Shown one piece after another: positions 43,758 through 53,535 of a stretch of DNA of 64,000 nucleotides. The notes under the pieces are model-generated. The model worked only from the letters and a program-made list of their open reading frames with translations, did no database searches and was not told where the DNA came from. How positions within the stretch are numbered: position 1 is the stretch's first letter; each line of letters starts with the position of its first letter. Origin of the DNA: an uncultured Prevotellaceae bacterium (GTDB lineage Bacteria; Bacteroidota; Bacteroidia; Bacteroidales; Bacteroidaceae); the NCBI GenBank assembly GCA_900313615.1, contig OMRP01000002.1:248001-312000 (forward strand), read 5' to 3'. Both the position numbers and the translations under genes were made by a program.

Positions 43758-45071
43758 TCAGAAGGAATAATTGAATCCGATGGACGTGAATTCTTTGAAT
43801 TGCCAGTATCCGTGGTGGTCGTCACGAGTGGTGTTGTCGTCGAAGCGCGGATAGAGGAAAATGGTGGTAGAGATATATTTGTTGAATTTGAAACTGAAGG
43901 TGTTCTCCCACTCCATCTCCACCCGTTTATAGGTGGTGAAGGTGTAGAATCGCGTCTGCCATTTGATATTGTCGGTGAAATTCCATTCCAACTCGGCTGT
44001 TATTTGCGAACCGATATCATGTTTGACATGTTTCCCCTCATCCAATCCAAATATGGTAATCAGCGCTCTACGATCAACGAATTTCATATTATAGGAAATG
44101 GGAGCAAGGTGGACATTTCCCTTAAGCCTTTTATTGAAAGCCTCCACAGAATAGTCCATACCGAGAGAGATATTCAGTTTGAAGGGAGAGAAGAAGTCGG
44201 AGTAGACCATGGCATCATTGTTCTTGTATCCCCGCATAAACTGCGTCTCCGCTATGAGCATGGCTGTGTAATACCATCTTTTGCTAGCCTGAAGTCCAAA
44301 TTTGCTTGACAGACGGAGCAGGTCTTCATAGCTCTTGAAGGAATGCAGCGAGTCAGCTTTCGACGTCTGGAAGCCCAATTTCATCTCCAGTTTGTTGTCC
44401 CATTTCACCTTCTGCTTGTTGTTGTAGTTGGCCTCCATCGTGATAGCTCCCAGCATGGAATAGTTGCTCTCGCCACCCTTATACCAGTTACCCGAGATAT
44501 AGTTCTGCAGCAGCTGTAAGAAATAATTACCTTTGATGGTCCAGAATTTCGGTTTTTCCACCATTACATCTACAGGAGCGGAGTCAGGAACCTGAGGGTC
44601 CTCCACCTTGAGTGTCAGTTCCACATCCTGACGAATCGGTTCATCTACCTGTTCTGCCACGGTTCCCACCTGCGACAGGCGCCGTTCACTGTTTTCCACC
44701 AAATCGGGTCTATTGAGATACACTTTCATGAGAGCCTTGTCAACACCAACGGACATCTCGTCCTGGCTGCCATTGCCCATCAACCGGAGTTGCTGCTGTG
44801 CGGGAGAATGATAGAACGTGAGGGGAGCGAAGAGGCGATACATACGTCCATCGGGATTGGGTGAATAGCCTGTCAGCGCCGTGATGCGCTCGTTCTCCTG
44901 CTGCACAGAGTCAAGTTTTGCCTTATAGTACGCCAACGAATCAGCATAACTCCTGACAAGGCTTGCTTGCGTCTGCTGACTGGCGAAGCGCCGGAACCAA
45001 CGGCTCGCCTGTGCATCTACCTGTGTGGCACAGCAAAAGGCCACAAAGACGAGAAGTAATGTTTTCCTCAT
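43758..45071 (-). CDS. DUF3078 outer-membrane-associated protein
   Basis: About 437 residues from ATG 45071, which gives a signal peptide (MRKTLLLVFVAFCCATQVDAQ). A coiled segment (about 35-70) is followed by a C-terminal part rich in alternating aromatic strands (FFLQLLQNYISGNWYKGGESNY, YYTAMLIAETQFMRGY, ending in FTSIGFNYSF). That end, with a terminal Phe, is typical of an outer-membrane beta-barrel. DUF3078 proteins are restricted to Bacteroidetes; function unknown. The longer in-frame start at 45200 lacks a signal peptide. Confidence 0.85.
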   Translation of the reverse strand: MRKTLLLVFVAFCCATQVDAQASRWFRRFASQQTQASLVRSYADSLAYYKAKLDSVQQENERITALTGYSPNPDGRMYRLFAPLTFYHSPAQQQLRLMGNGSQDEMSVGVDKALMKVYLNRPDLVENSERRLSQVGTVAEQVDEPIRQDVELTLKVEDPQVPDSAPVDVMVEKPKFWTIKGNYFLQLLQNYISGNWYKGGESNYSMLGAITMEANYNNKQKVKWDNKLEMKLGFQTSKADSLHSFKSYEDLLRLSSKFGLQASKRWYYTAMLIAETQFMRGYKNNDAMVYSDFFSPFKLNISLGMDYSVEAFNKRLKGNVHLAPISYNMKFVDRRALITIFGLDEGKHVKHDIGSQITAELEWNFTDNIKWQTRFYTFTTYKRVEMEWENTFSFKFNKYISTTIFLYPRFDDNTTRDDHHGYWQFKEFTSIGFNYSF

Positions 45072-45228
45072 ATTTCTAGTTTTTTGGTTGTCATTATCAC
45101 TTTCCGCGACAAAAATACAAGAAAAAAATGAGAACAACCGTTTTTCAGACAGAAAAAAGAACATGGCACGCTCTGACCACCCCCTTGGAATCATCACCAA
45201 GGGAGGAGGCCTTTCGACATTAGGAGAA

Positions 45229-45258
45229 AAAAGAGATCCCTACTGAGGGACCTCTTTT
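45229..45258 (-). terminator. Terminator of the GH43-like gene
   Basis: Stem 45229-45241/45246-45258 (13 positions, one mismatch) with loop ACTG; on the minus strand a TTTTTTCTCC run covers its end. Confidence 0.75.
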
Positions 45259-45266
45259 AGGTTATG

Positions 45267-47309
45267 TTAATTGATTAAATAAACTTTCTTCTGGCCATGG
45301 TAGGTGCATGTCACCGTGGCTCGGCCCTCGTTGATGCTGCTTACCTGCACCTGTACCTGGGGGGCGGTGGCCGAAGCCTGGATGACCGACGTGGGGTTCA
45401 GCTTTCCATATACCTGATAGTGACTGTAGTCTGTATAGCCGTTTTCATTGGAGGCACGTAGGGGCTGCTCAGGAATGAACAGCGACTGTCCATCGACAGT
45501 AATACTCACTTTAGGCACAACAGGCTGTGCCATCGTCTCTCCCAGACTGGTAAAGCCTATTCCATGAAGGTCGAACAGTCCTTGGGGGCGTTGTTGCTGT
45601 CTGGGACCGAAGCGCGGCCTTTGGTCTTGCTGTTGCTGTATCTCGGGACCTTCTGCCACGAGATAGATGGCGTGTTTGCCCTTCAAGCCTTCCACCTGTG
45701 GCACCGCCACCTGGAATGCCGTTGCCACCTTCGGGGCATCGGCGGGCACATTTACCAAGGCTATTTCCTTGCCCTTCCACGTATCGTTGGCGTAGGGGCC
45801 ATCAAGCATCACATGGATGGTGAAAGCACCTTTCCCACCTGGGGTGAGGAAGAGGTTGAGCATCGTGCCGTCACCTTTCTGCGTTCCTCGGAAAGGCCTA
45901 ACGCCTTTGCTATCTTTCTGCAGGCCACCAAAACCGAAATACTTGAAGCCCACCACACCTTTGTTGGTGATGCCTGCTAGGTCCATACCATCGTTCCAGT
46001 TGTCCACATTGTCCTGCATCCAGTCGTTGCCCGTCATATAACAGGCGATACCCGCAGAATAATACCGGTATGGAGACAGGCCGAATATTTGGAATCCTTC
46101 GGAAGTGACCTCCGCGCCTCGATATTCCGTTCCATCAGTAGCCTTGGCCGTCCACACATTGTCTTTGGTATAGGGGTCATAGCCTGTGATGCGCACTGTG
46201 CCACCGTCAGCCACCGCCTTTTTGTCCCATTCGATCTTCACAGGAGCCACCATCGCCTGTCGGGCATTGCCAAAACCTCTCGGTGGACGATGGTAGAATA
46301 CATACCACTGTCCGTTAATCTGCTGCAACGACCCATGGGTATTGTGTGCCGCATTGGTGGTCATCAGGTGCGTACCGTCTTCGTTGGGCACCACGCCACG
46401 AGAGTCGACAAGAACGCCACCAGAACGCCAAGGTCCCAACGGGGTGTCGCCAAAGGCATAGCGGAGAGCAGAATTGGTAGAGCCCAGTCCATAGTCAGGA
46501 CCGGAATAGCCCGAGAACACCATCACAAATTTATTTCCCACCTGACGTATCGACGATGCCTCGAAGAAATTGAAGTCGCCCGGGTTCTGGTCTTTATAGA
46601 GCGAGGGATACTTCGTTCCCTCTGGGTCACGCACTTTGCCATAACTGGCGCTGGCGGGAATGAAATAGTCGTGTAGTTGGGTGCCAGGACGCATACCATA
46701 CATATTGTTCTGGTCGAGTTCGTAAGCCGTGGAATGTTGGAAGCCATAAAACACGTAAGCACGGAAGCCGCGGGCATAATCGGGATCTTTCTTGTCGGTG
46801 ATGTTCTCGACAAACACCGAGGGGTCGAAATCGATGAGCGACCCATCCAGACATCTCCGACCATCGGGGGTAAGGTTCACAGGCGTGAAAGGTCCGTTGG
46901 GGCGGTCACTCTTACAGACCATGGCCACCCTACCCCATCCACGAGAATGGGGATAGAGGTAATAGGTTTTCTTTCCCGTGTTTTTGTCCTTTACCTCCAC
47001 GAGGTCAGGAGCATACATCGTATCCCACTTGCCGTCGACGTAATGGGTGAACAGAGGACCTTCGTCGCGCCACTGTGACAAGTTTTCAACAGGAGCGGAC
47101 CACATACGCACATCGTTGCCGCAGTATGCTGTATAGGTGACGTCGTGCGAGCCGATGATATATGCGCGGTATTTGCCTGGGTTATCAGGGTCTTCAAACA
47201 CTCGCGGTTCGCCGTCGGGCAAATGTTCCCACAAGGGGAGGTAAGGGTTTTGTGCATTCACTGCCATTGCAATGAAGGACAATGCGAAAAAGGACAAGAA
47301 TCTCTTCAT
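45267..47309 (-). CDS. GH43-like secreted glycoside hydrolase
   Basis: About 680 residues from ATG 47309, giving a signal peptide (MKRFLSFFALSFIAMAVNAQ). The five-bladed propeller region includes EPRVFEDPDNPGKYRAYIIGSHD (candidate Asp base), DTMYAPDLVEVKDKNTGKKTYYLY and FFEASSIRQVGNKFVMVFSGYSG (candidate Glu acid). The C-terminal 270 residues look like CBM6-type beta-sandwich modules (DLAGITNKGVVGFKYFGFGG). Probably an arabinan, xylan or galactan side-chain enzyme on the cell surface or in the periplasm; specificity not predictable. Confidence 0.85.
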   Translation of the reverse strand: MKRFLSFFALSFIAMAVNAQNPYLPLWEHLPDGEPRVFEDPDNPGKYRAYIIGSHDVTYTAYCGNDVRMWSAPVENLSQWRDEGPLFTHYVDGKWDTMYAPDLVEVKDKNTGKKTYYLYPHSRGWGRVAMVCKSDRPNGPFTPVNLTPDGRRCLDGSLIDFDPSVFVENITDKKDPDYARGFRAYVFYGFQHSTAYELDQNNMYGMRPGTQLHDYFIPASASYGKVRDPEGTKYPSLYKDQNPGDFNFFEASSIRQVGNKFVMVFSGYSGPDYGLGSTNSALRYAFGDTPLGPWRSGGVLVDSRGVVPNEDGTHLMTTNAAHNTHGSLQQINGQWYVFYHRPPRGFGNARQAMVAPVKIEWDKKAVADGGTVRITGYDPYTKDNVWTAKATDGTEYRGAEVTSEGFQIFGLSPYRYYSAGIACYMTGNDWMQDNVDNWNDGMDLAGITNKGVVGFKYFGFGGLQKDSKGVRPFRGTQKGDGTMLNLFLTPGGKGAFTIHVMLDGPYANDTWKGKEIALVNVPADAPKVATAFQVAVPQVEGLKGKHAIYLVAEGPEIQQQQDQRPRFGPRQQQRPQGLFDLHGIGFTSLGETMAQPVVPKVSITVDGQSLFIPEQPLRASNENGYTDYSHYQVYGKLNPTSVIQASATAPQVQVQVSSINEGRATVTCTYHGQKKVYLIN

Positions 47310-47334
47310 AAGGTTTGTATTTGGTTTGATGCTG

Positions 47335-47342
47335 CAAAGATA
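47335..47342 (-). promoter_or_regulatory. -7 box of the GH43-like gene
   Basis: TATCTTTG on the minus strand, 25 bases before the ATG. TTTG lies 16 bases further up, closer than usual. Confidence 0.5.
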
Positions 47343-47456
47343 ACATGAATAAAAAGAACAAACTTTGCCGTTTGTTTCTTTTTCTTCTTGATTTCTTTCA
47401 ATCTCCACAATGCCCGTGGAGTTCAACGACGTTCACAGAGAAAAGCGTAAAATGTT

Positions 47457-47487
47457 TTTGTCATTCCACGAAAAAGTTGTACTTTTG
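47457..47487 (+). promoter_or_regulatory. Promoter of yidC
   Basis: TTTG 47457-47460, 19 bases, TACTTTTG 47480-47487: exact consensus. Start near 47492. Confidence 0.75.
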
Positions 47488-47506
47488 CACTTTGATAACC
47501 ATCAAA

Positions 47507-47581
47507 ATGAACCAACAGTCTGATAATCAGAAGAAAGATTCATTGGCATTAAAAGAAAAAATCAAAAAATCACATGGATAA
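47507..47581 (+). CDS. Possible 24-codon ORF overlapping the yidC start
   Basis: ATG at 47507 lies about 15 bases after the predicted transcription start, and the frame ends in TAA at 47579-47581, overlapping the first codons of yidC (ATGGATAA). The peptide is hydrophilic (MNQQSDNQKKDSLALKEKIK...). It is the first start codon on the transcript, so ribosomes would probably read it before yidC. It may tune yidC translation by coupling. Whether the peptide itself matters is unknown. Confidence 0.45.
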   Translation: MNQQSDNQKKDSLALKEKIKKSHG

Positions 47582-49472
47582 AAACACCGTCATCGGATTT
47601 GTGCTCATCGCTGTCGTGCTCATCGGCTTCAGTTGGTGGAACAAACCCTCAGAAGAACAAGTGAAGGCCCAGCAGGAGCAGATGGCCAAGGAAAAGGCAC
47701 AACGCGAACAGGCGAAACAGCGTGAAGCGGTACTCAAGCAGCAACAGCAGCAAGCCAAGGACTCGGCACGGCTCGACAGCACAGCACTCTTTCACAGTGC
47801 TCTCAGTGGCACAGCACAAGAGATTGTCCTGAAAAACGACAAGGTAGAACTTACCCTGAACACACAGGGCGGAACCGTTACCAAAGCGGTGGTGAAAGGT
47901 TTCAAAGACATTAACGACAAACCCGACGTGACGCTCTTCGACGAGAAAGAGCAGCGATTGTCTTACCGCATGGACGGCAAGGAAATGAACATCAACACTG
48001 CCGACCTGTTTTTCACACCATCGGAACAGACCGACAGCACGCTAACGCTCACCGCCAATGCCGGACAAGGAAAACAGTTGGAGATGCGCTACCGACTGGG
48101 CAAGGACTACCTCCTTCACTTCAGTCTGAAAGCGGTGGGTATGGAGGGATTGTTCTCCACCAACACCACGAAGATGAATATCCTGTGGGAAGACATGTGC
48201 CGCCAACAGGAGAAAGGCTTTTCGTTTGAAAACCGCTATGCCACGCTCACCTATAAGGAGAAAGACAGTGGCACCGACTACCTGAGCGAGACGCAAGAAA
48301 AGATTGATGAGAAGATAGAGGAGACGCTTGACTGGGTGGCTTTCAAAAACCAGTTCTTCAGTGCGATGATGATTGCGAAGACCGATTTCAAAAATGCCAC
48401 TCTCACCAGCATACCCCAACAGAAAGGCAGCGGATACCTGAAGCAATACAAAGCCTTGGTGGAAACATCGTTCGACCCTTCGGGCGCCAACCCCACCGAA
48501 TTGGAATTCTACTATGGTCCTAACGACTTCCGACTGTTGCAGGATGTGGAAGAGCAGAGCACCTTCGGCAAAGACCTGAAGATGGAACGCCTGGTATATC
48601 TGGGATGGCCATTGTTCCGCATCATCAACCGTTGGTTCACACTCTATGTGTTCGACTGGCTCACCGACCTGAAAATCAACATGGGCATCGTGCTCATCAT
48701 CATTACGCTCATCCTCAAAGTCATCACCTACCCGTTGGTGAAGAAGAGTTACATGAGCAGTGCCAAGATGCGCGTACTCAAGCCCAAACTCGAGGAAGCC
48801 ACGAAGCAATACGACAAGCCTGAAGACCAGATGCAGAAACAGCAGGCCATGATGCAGTTGTATTCGCAATATGGTGTAAGCCCACTGAGCGGATGTCTGC
48901 CCATGCTTATCCAGATGCCTATCTGGATTGCCATGTTCAACTTTGTGCCTAATGCCATTCAGTTGCGTGGTGAGAGTTTCCTGTGGATCAACGACCTGTC
49001 TACATACGATCCCATCATCGAATGGGGCAAGAACGTATGGCTTATCGGTGACCACCTGTCGTTGACATGTATTCTCTTCTGTGTGTCGAACTTGCTCTAT
49101 TCGTGGATGACGATGCGTCAGCAACGCGACCAGATGGTAGGCAACCAAGCCCAACAGATGAAGATGATGCAGTGGATGATGTTCCTCATGCCCGTGATGT
49201 TCTTCTTCATCTTCAACGACTATAGTTCCGGTTTGAACTTCTACTATTTCATTTCTCTCTTCTTCAGCGCCGCCATCATGTGGACATTGCGCAAGACGAC
49301 CAACGATGCCAAGTTGTTGGCCATCCTTGAAGCCAACTACCAAGAGCGCAAGAAGAACCCGCAGAAAAAGACGGGTGGTCTGGCCGCACGTCTTGAGGCT
49401 ATGCAGAAGCAGCAGCAAGAGATGCAGCGCCGTCGCGAAGAACTGGAACGACGCAAACGAGAAAGAAAATAA
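47574..49472 (+). CDS. yidC: Membrane protein insertase YidC
   Basis: The 632-residue inner-membrane insertase has an N-terminal helix (TVIGFVLIAVVLIGFSWW), a Gln/Lys-rich linker, a periplasmic beta-supersandwich domain (about 85-340) and five C-terminal helices with the hydrophilic groove (NMGIVLIIITLILKVITYPLVKKSYMSSAKM, QYGVSPLSGCLPMLIQMPIWIAMFNF). The tail is very basic and Gln-rich (about 595-632), typical of ribosome-contacting YidC. In many Bacteroidetes pyrG precedes yidC; here no pyrG is adjacent. Confidence 0.96.
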   Translation: MDKNTVIGFVLIAVVLIGFSWWNKPSEEQVKAQQEQMAKEKAQREQAKQREAVLKQQQQQAKDSARLDSTALFHSALSGTAQEIVLKNDKVELTLNTQGGTVTKAVVKGFKDINDKPDVTLFDEKEQRLSYRMDGKEMNINTADLFFTPSEQTDSTLTLTANAGQGKQLEMRYRLGKDYLLHFSLKAVGMEGLFSTNTTKMNILWEDMCRQQEKGFSFENRYATLTYKEKDSGTDYLSETQEKIDEKIEETLDWVAFKNQFFSAMMIAKTDFKNATLTSIPQQKGSGYLKQYKALVETSFDPSGANPTELEFYYGPNDFRLLQDVEEQSTFGKDLKMERLVYLGWPLFRIINRWFTLYVFDWLTDLKINMGIVLIIITLILKVITYPLVKKSYMSSAKMRVLKPKLEEATKQYDKPEDQMQKQQAMMQLYSQYGVSPLSGCLPMLIQMPIWIAMFNFVPNAIQLRGESFLWINDLSTYDPIIEWGKNVWLIGDHLSLTCILFCVSNLLYSWMTMRQQRDQMVGNQAQQMKMMQWMMFLMPVMFFFIFNDYSSGLNFYYFISLFFSAAIMWTLRKTTNDAKLLAILEANYQERKKNPQKKTGGLAARLEAMQKQQQEMQRRREELERRKRERK

Positions 49473-49483
49473 TCTCTAGGAAC

Positions 49484-49531
49484 CTGGATGCTTTAGAGAA
49501 TCTGGAATATCAGATAATCTAAGGCATCCAG
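49484..49531 (+). terminator. Long hairpin between yidC and the peptidase gene
   Basis: CTGGATGC (49484-49491) pairs with GCATCCAG (49524-49531), then TTAGA/TCTAA and ATCTG/CAGAT inside, loop GAATAT. No T run follows (A7 instead), so it may be an mRNA-stability or weak termination element. Confidence 0.5.
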
Positions 49532-49554
49532 AGTCTCGTAAAAAAATAACCACC

Positions 49555-51720
49555 ATGAAGAAAACCATCATTGCCGCAGTGCTGATAGCCTTTTGTGGCA
49601 CGCTTCAAACACAAGCACAAGAAGTGAACATCGGTAAGAACCATATCACGTTGTCGAGCGACCTGATGACCCCTGAGGCATTGTGGGCCATGGGGCGTAT
49701 CGGCGCCTATCAGGCGTCACCCGACGGCAGCCGCGTGGTTTATACCGTGGCTTATTATAGTGTGAAGGAGAACAAAAGCCACCATGTTATTTATATGATG
49801 GACGCCGACGGACAGAACAACCGACGGTTGACCACCAGCGCCAAGAACGAGACCGACCCTGCATGGATTGACGGCGGACAGCGCGTGGCATTCCTCACCG
49901 GTGGACAGTTATGGACCATGAAGGCCGACGGCAGCGACAGACGACAGCTCACACACGATGAGCTTGACATCGAAGGGTTCAAATTCTCTCCTGATGGCAG
50001 CAAGGTCATCCTGCTCAAGTCCATCGACTACCATGGCAGCATACAAGCCAACCCCAGCGACCTGCCCAAGGCAACGGGACGGCTTGTCACCGACCTGAAC
50101 TACCGCCATTGGGATCATTATGTGGAAAGCATTGCCCACCCCTTCGTGGCCGATGTGACAGTCGATGGTATCGGTGCTGGTAAGGATATTCTCGAAGGGG
50201 AGCCTTATGAGTGTCCGTTGGCTCCCTTCGGAGGCATCGAACAACTGGACTGGAGCACAGACTCCAAGCAGATTGCCTACACCTGCCGCAAGAAAGAGGG
50301 TGTGGCTTACGCCATCTCCACCGACTCCGATATTTTCCTGTACGACGTGGCAACGGCCAATACACGCAACCTATGCAAACCAGCTGGTTACGTGGCTCCT
50401 GCCGTCGACCCAACGAAGACGATGAAGGACCAGGCGGTGAATGCCCCCTCCAACCTAAAGAACAATCCGGGCTATGACACCAATCCGCAGTTCTCGCCCG
50501 ATGGCAAATACATCGCTTGGCTGAGCATGGCACGCGATGGCTACGAGAGCGACCGCAACCGTCTGTGTGTTTATGAAATTGCCACTGGCGAGAAGCGTTA
50601 CCTCACCGAGTCGTTCGACTCGAATGTTGACGAGTTCGCATGGTCGGACAACAAAGACGCCCTCATTTATTTCATCGGAGTGTGGCATGCCACAGAGAAC
50701 CTCTATTCCATCAACTGGAAAGGTGAAATAAAACAACTGACCGATGACTGGGCTGATTTTGGCTCGTTGCAAATGCTGAATGATGGCAAGCGTATCTTGG
50801 CCGAACGACACAGCTACAAGGCCAGCGCCGACCTTTATGTCGTCACCCCAGGCAAAGACGTGAAAAAGACCAAGGTGCAACAGATAACCACCGAGAACAA
50901 ACACATCTTCGACCAATTGGCCGACATCGGCATCGAACAGCGATGGGTAAAGACCACCGATGGCAAGGACATGCTTTATTGGGTCATCCTGCCCCCCCAT
51001 TTCGACGCCACGAAGAAATACCCCACCCTGCTCTTCTGTGAAGGCGGTCCGCAAAGTCCTGTCAGCCAATTCTGGAGCTACCGTTGGAATTTCATGATCA
51101 TGGCATCGCACGGATATGTCATCATCGCGCCCAACCGCCATGGACTGCCCGGTTTTGGTAGTGAGTGGTGCGAGGAGATCAGTGGCGATTGGACAGGACA
51201 GTGCATGAGCGACTACCTCACAGCCATCGACGATGCTGCCGCCAACTTGCCTTATGTTGACCGTGACAAACTAGGAGCCGTGGGTGCCTCCTTCGGTGGT
51301 TTCTCCGTCTATTACTTAGCAGGGCACCACGACAAACGATTCAAGTGTTTCATCGCCCACGATGGTGCTTTCAACCTAGAATCGATGTACACTGACACCG
51401 AAGAGGTGTGGTTCTCGAACTGGGAATATGACGATGCTTATTGGAACAAAGACCAGACGGCTGCCGCAAAGCGCACATACGACAACTCGCCACACCGATT
51501 TGTAGACAAATGGGATACACCTATCTTATGTATCCATGGCGAAAAGGACTACCGTATCAATGCAAACCAAGGCATGGGAGCCTTCAATGCCGCACGACTA
51601 CGTGGCATCGAGGCCCAACTGCTCATCTTCCCTGACGAAAACCATTGGGTGCTGAAACCCCAAAATGGCATTCTCTGGCAACGCACCTACTTCAATTGGC
51701 TCGATAGATGGCTGAAGTAA
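49555..51720 (+). CDS. S9 family prolyl oligopeptidase/dipeptidyl peptidase, secreted
   Basis: The 721-residue protein has a signal peptide (TIIAAVLIAFCGTLQTQAQ), a WD40-like beta-propeller (about 45-430; repeats like YQASPDGSRVVYTV, GFKFSPDGSKVILL, PQFSPDGKYIAWL) and a C-terminal alpha/beta hydrolase. Catalytic triad: Ser about 579 (GASFGGFS), Asp about 665 (GEKDYRIN), His about 697 (DENHWVL). This fits a DPP IV/DPP5-like periplasmic exopeptidase that feeds peptide uptake. An MFS transporter follows after 84 bases. Confidence 0.92.
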   Translation: MKKTIIAAVLIAFCGTLQTQAQEVNIGKNHITLSSDLMTPEALWAMGRIGAYQASPDGSRVVYTVAYYSVKENKSHHVIYMMDADGQNNRRLTTSAKNETDPAWIDGGQRVAFLTGGQLWTMKADGSDRRQLTHDELDIEGFKFSPDGSKVILLKSIDYHGSIQANPSDLPKATGRLVTDLNYRHWDHYVESIAHPFVADVTVDGIGAGKDILEGEPYECPLAPFGGIEQLDWSTDSKQIAYTCRKKEGVAYAISTDSDIFLYDVATANTRNLCKPAGYVAPAVDPTKTMKDQAVNAPSNLKNNPGYDTNPQFSPDGKYIAWLSMARDGYESDRNRLCVYEIATGEKRYLTESFDSNVDEFAWSDNKDALIYFIGVWHATENLYSINWKGEIKQLTDDWADFGSLQMLNDGKRILAERHSYKASADLYVVTPGKDVKKTKVQQITTENKHIFDQLADIGIEQRWVKTTDGKDMLYWVILPPHFDATKKYPTLLFCEGGPQSPVSQFWSYRWNFMIMASHGYVIIAPNRHGLPGFGSEWCEEISGDWTGQCMSDYLTAIDDAAANLPYVDRDKLGAVGASFGGFSVYYLAGHHDKRFKCFIAHDGAFNLESMYTDTEEVWFSNWEYDDAYWNKDQTAAAKRTYDNSPHRFVDKWDTPILCIHGEKDYRINANQGMGAFNAARLRGIEAQLLIFPDENHWVLKPQNGILWQRTYFNWLDRWLK

Positions 51721-51790
51721 GGGTAAAAGGGTAAAAAAGTAAAACGATAAAACCTAGAGGCTATCGATACTAAGAGACTATCGAAATTAT
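51721..51790 (+). repeat. GTAAAA-type repeat and AGAGRCTATCGA pair
   Basis: GTAAAA units (51722-51745) are followed by AGAGGCTATCGA and AGAGACTATCGA 20 bases apart. Confidence 0.6.
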
Positions 51791-51804
51791 AAAAAACCAA
51801 AATA

Positions 51805-53430
51805 ATGACAGAAACTGTTAAGAAAACATTACGCGACTCCGCCGGCATGCGGTGGACGGCGCTACTGCTCTTGGCCTTGGCCATGTTCTGCAGTTACATT
51901 TTCATGGACATTCTCTCGCCTATCAAAGACTTGATGCAAGAGACCCGTGGTTGGGACTCCGCCGCCTTCGGTACCATGCAAGGCTCAGAGGTGTTCCTCA
52001 ATGTCTTTGTGTTTTTCCTCATCTTCGCTGGTATCATCCTCGACAAGATGGGTGTGCGTTTCACCGCCGTGCTCTCCGGTGCCGTGATGCTCATTGGCGC
52101 CATCATCAAATGGTACGCCGTGACCGACTCGTTTGCTGGCAGTGGCCTGGAGCAGTGGTTTACCAACAACCTGAACTACATCCCTGGTTTCGATGAGTTG
52201 GGAGTAAGCCCGTTCTATGAGGGAATGCCTGCCTCAGCAAAGTTTGCCGCTTGTGGATTCATGATTTTCGGTTGTGGATGCGAGATGGCGGGTATCACCG
52301 TGAGTCGTGGTATCGTGAAGTGGTTCAAAGGTCGTGAGATGGCGCTGGCCATGGGTTCTGAGATGGCGCTGGCCCGCTTGGGTGTCGCTACCTGTATGAT
52401 TTTCTCGCCCTTCTTTGCCAGGTTGGGCGGCAGTGTCAGCGTGAGCCGTTCTGTGGCTTTCGGTGTGGTGCTGTTGATGATTGCATTCATCATGTTCATT
52501 GTCTATTTCTTCATGGACAAGAAACTCGACTCACAGACGGGTGAGGCAGAAGAGAAAGACGACCCATTCAAAATCAGCGACCTCGGACAGATTCTCACCT
52601 CCAGTGGTTTCTGGCTCGTGGCATTGCTTTGTGTGCTCTACTATTCCGCCATCTTCCCCTTCCAGAAATATGCCGTCAACATGTTGCAATGCAACCTGAC
52701 GCTTACACCGCCCGCTGAAGGCTCGTTCTGGGCAAGCCAGTCGGTCACCATCTATCAGTTCATCATCATGCTGATTGTGGCTGCCACGGCCTTCGCCAGC
52801 AATTTCCAGAAGAAGAAAAGCATGAAATACAGCTTGCTCGGCATATCTATTGTCGCTCTGGTTGTCTATTGCTATATGGGCTATATGCGCCAGTCGGCTG
52901 AGGCCATCTTCGCTGTGTTCCCACTGTTGGCCATGGGCATTACCCCCATCCTGGGCAGTTATGTCGATCACAAGGGTAAGGCCGCCACGATGCTCGTGCT
53001 CGGTTCACTGCTACTCATTGGCTGCCACCTGACCTTCGCCTTCATCCTGCCAATGTTCAAAGGCAGCACCGTGGGCGGCATTGTCATCGCTTACCTCACC
53101 ATCCTGGTGCTGGGTTCCTCGTTCTCATTGGTGCCCGCCTCATTATGGCCAAGTGTGCCGAAACTCGTCGATGCGAAGATTATCGGTTCCGCCTATGCTT
53201 TGATTTTTTGGATTCAGAACATCGGCCTGTGGCTCTTCCCCTTGCTCATCGGTAAAGTACTCGAAGACACCAACCCTGGTGTTAAAGATCCAACAGCCTT
53301 GGATTACACCTGGCCGTTGGTAATGTTGGCTTGCCTAGGTGTCGCCGCCCTCGTGCTCGGCCTCATCCTGAAGATTGTGGACCGCAAGAAACACATTGGT
53401 CTTGAAGAGCCAAACATCAAGGAAAATTAA
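51805..53430 (+). CDS. MFS transporter
   Basis: The 541-residue protein has about twelve membrane helices and the MFS loop 2-3 signature GIILDKMGVRFTAVLSG. A long insertion lies between helices 3 and 4 (about 110-145), and the central loop is acidic (TGEAEEKDDPFK). The substrate is not evident. It is coupled in position to the S9 peptidase and ends at a shared terminator. The family resembles uncharacterised Bacteroidetes MFS proteins that sit beside peptidases. Confidence 0.88.
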   Translation: MTETVKKTLRDSAGMRWTALLLLALAMFCSYIFMDILSPIKDLMQETRGWDSAAFGTMQGSEVFLNVFVFFLIFAGIILDKMGVRFTAVLSGAVMLIGAIIKWYAVTDSFAGSGLEQWFTNNLNYIPGFDELGVSPFYEGMPASAKFAACGFMIFGCGCEMAGITVSRGIVKWFKGREMALAMGSEMALARLGVATCMIFSPFFARLGGSVSVSRSVAFGVVLLMIAFIMFIVYFFMDKKLDSQTGEAEEKDDPFKISDLGQILTSSGFWLVALLCVLYYSAIFPFQKYAVNMLQCNLTLTPPAEGSFWASQSVTIYQFIIMLIVAATAFASNFQKKKSMKYSLLGISIVALVVYCYMGYMRQSAEAIFAVFPLLAMGITPILGSYVDHKGKAATMLVLGSLLLIGCHLTFAFILPMFKGSTVGGIVIAYLTILVLGSSFSLVPASLWPSVPKLVDAKIIGSAYALIFWIQNIGLWLFPLLIGKVLEDTNPGVKDPTALDYTWPLVMLACLGVAALVLGLILKIVDRKKHIGLEEPNIKEN

Positions 53431-53470
53431 AGAATTATAAGATTAAAAAATTCAAAGATACGATAGAAAT

Positions 53471-53499
53471 AGTGCCGGAAGCAGAAAACTTCCGGCACT
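53471..53499. terminator. Terminator between convergent genes
   Basis: 11-bp stem 53471-53481/53489-53499 with A-rich loop, then ATTATTAT. Confidence 0.85.
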
Positions 53500-53535
53500 A
53501 TTATTATGCTTGAATGATTTAATCGTTTTATCACC

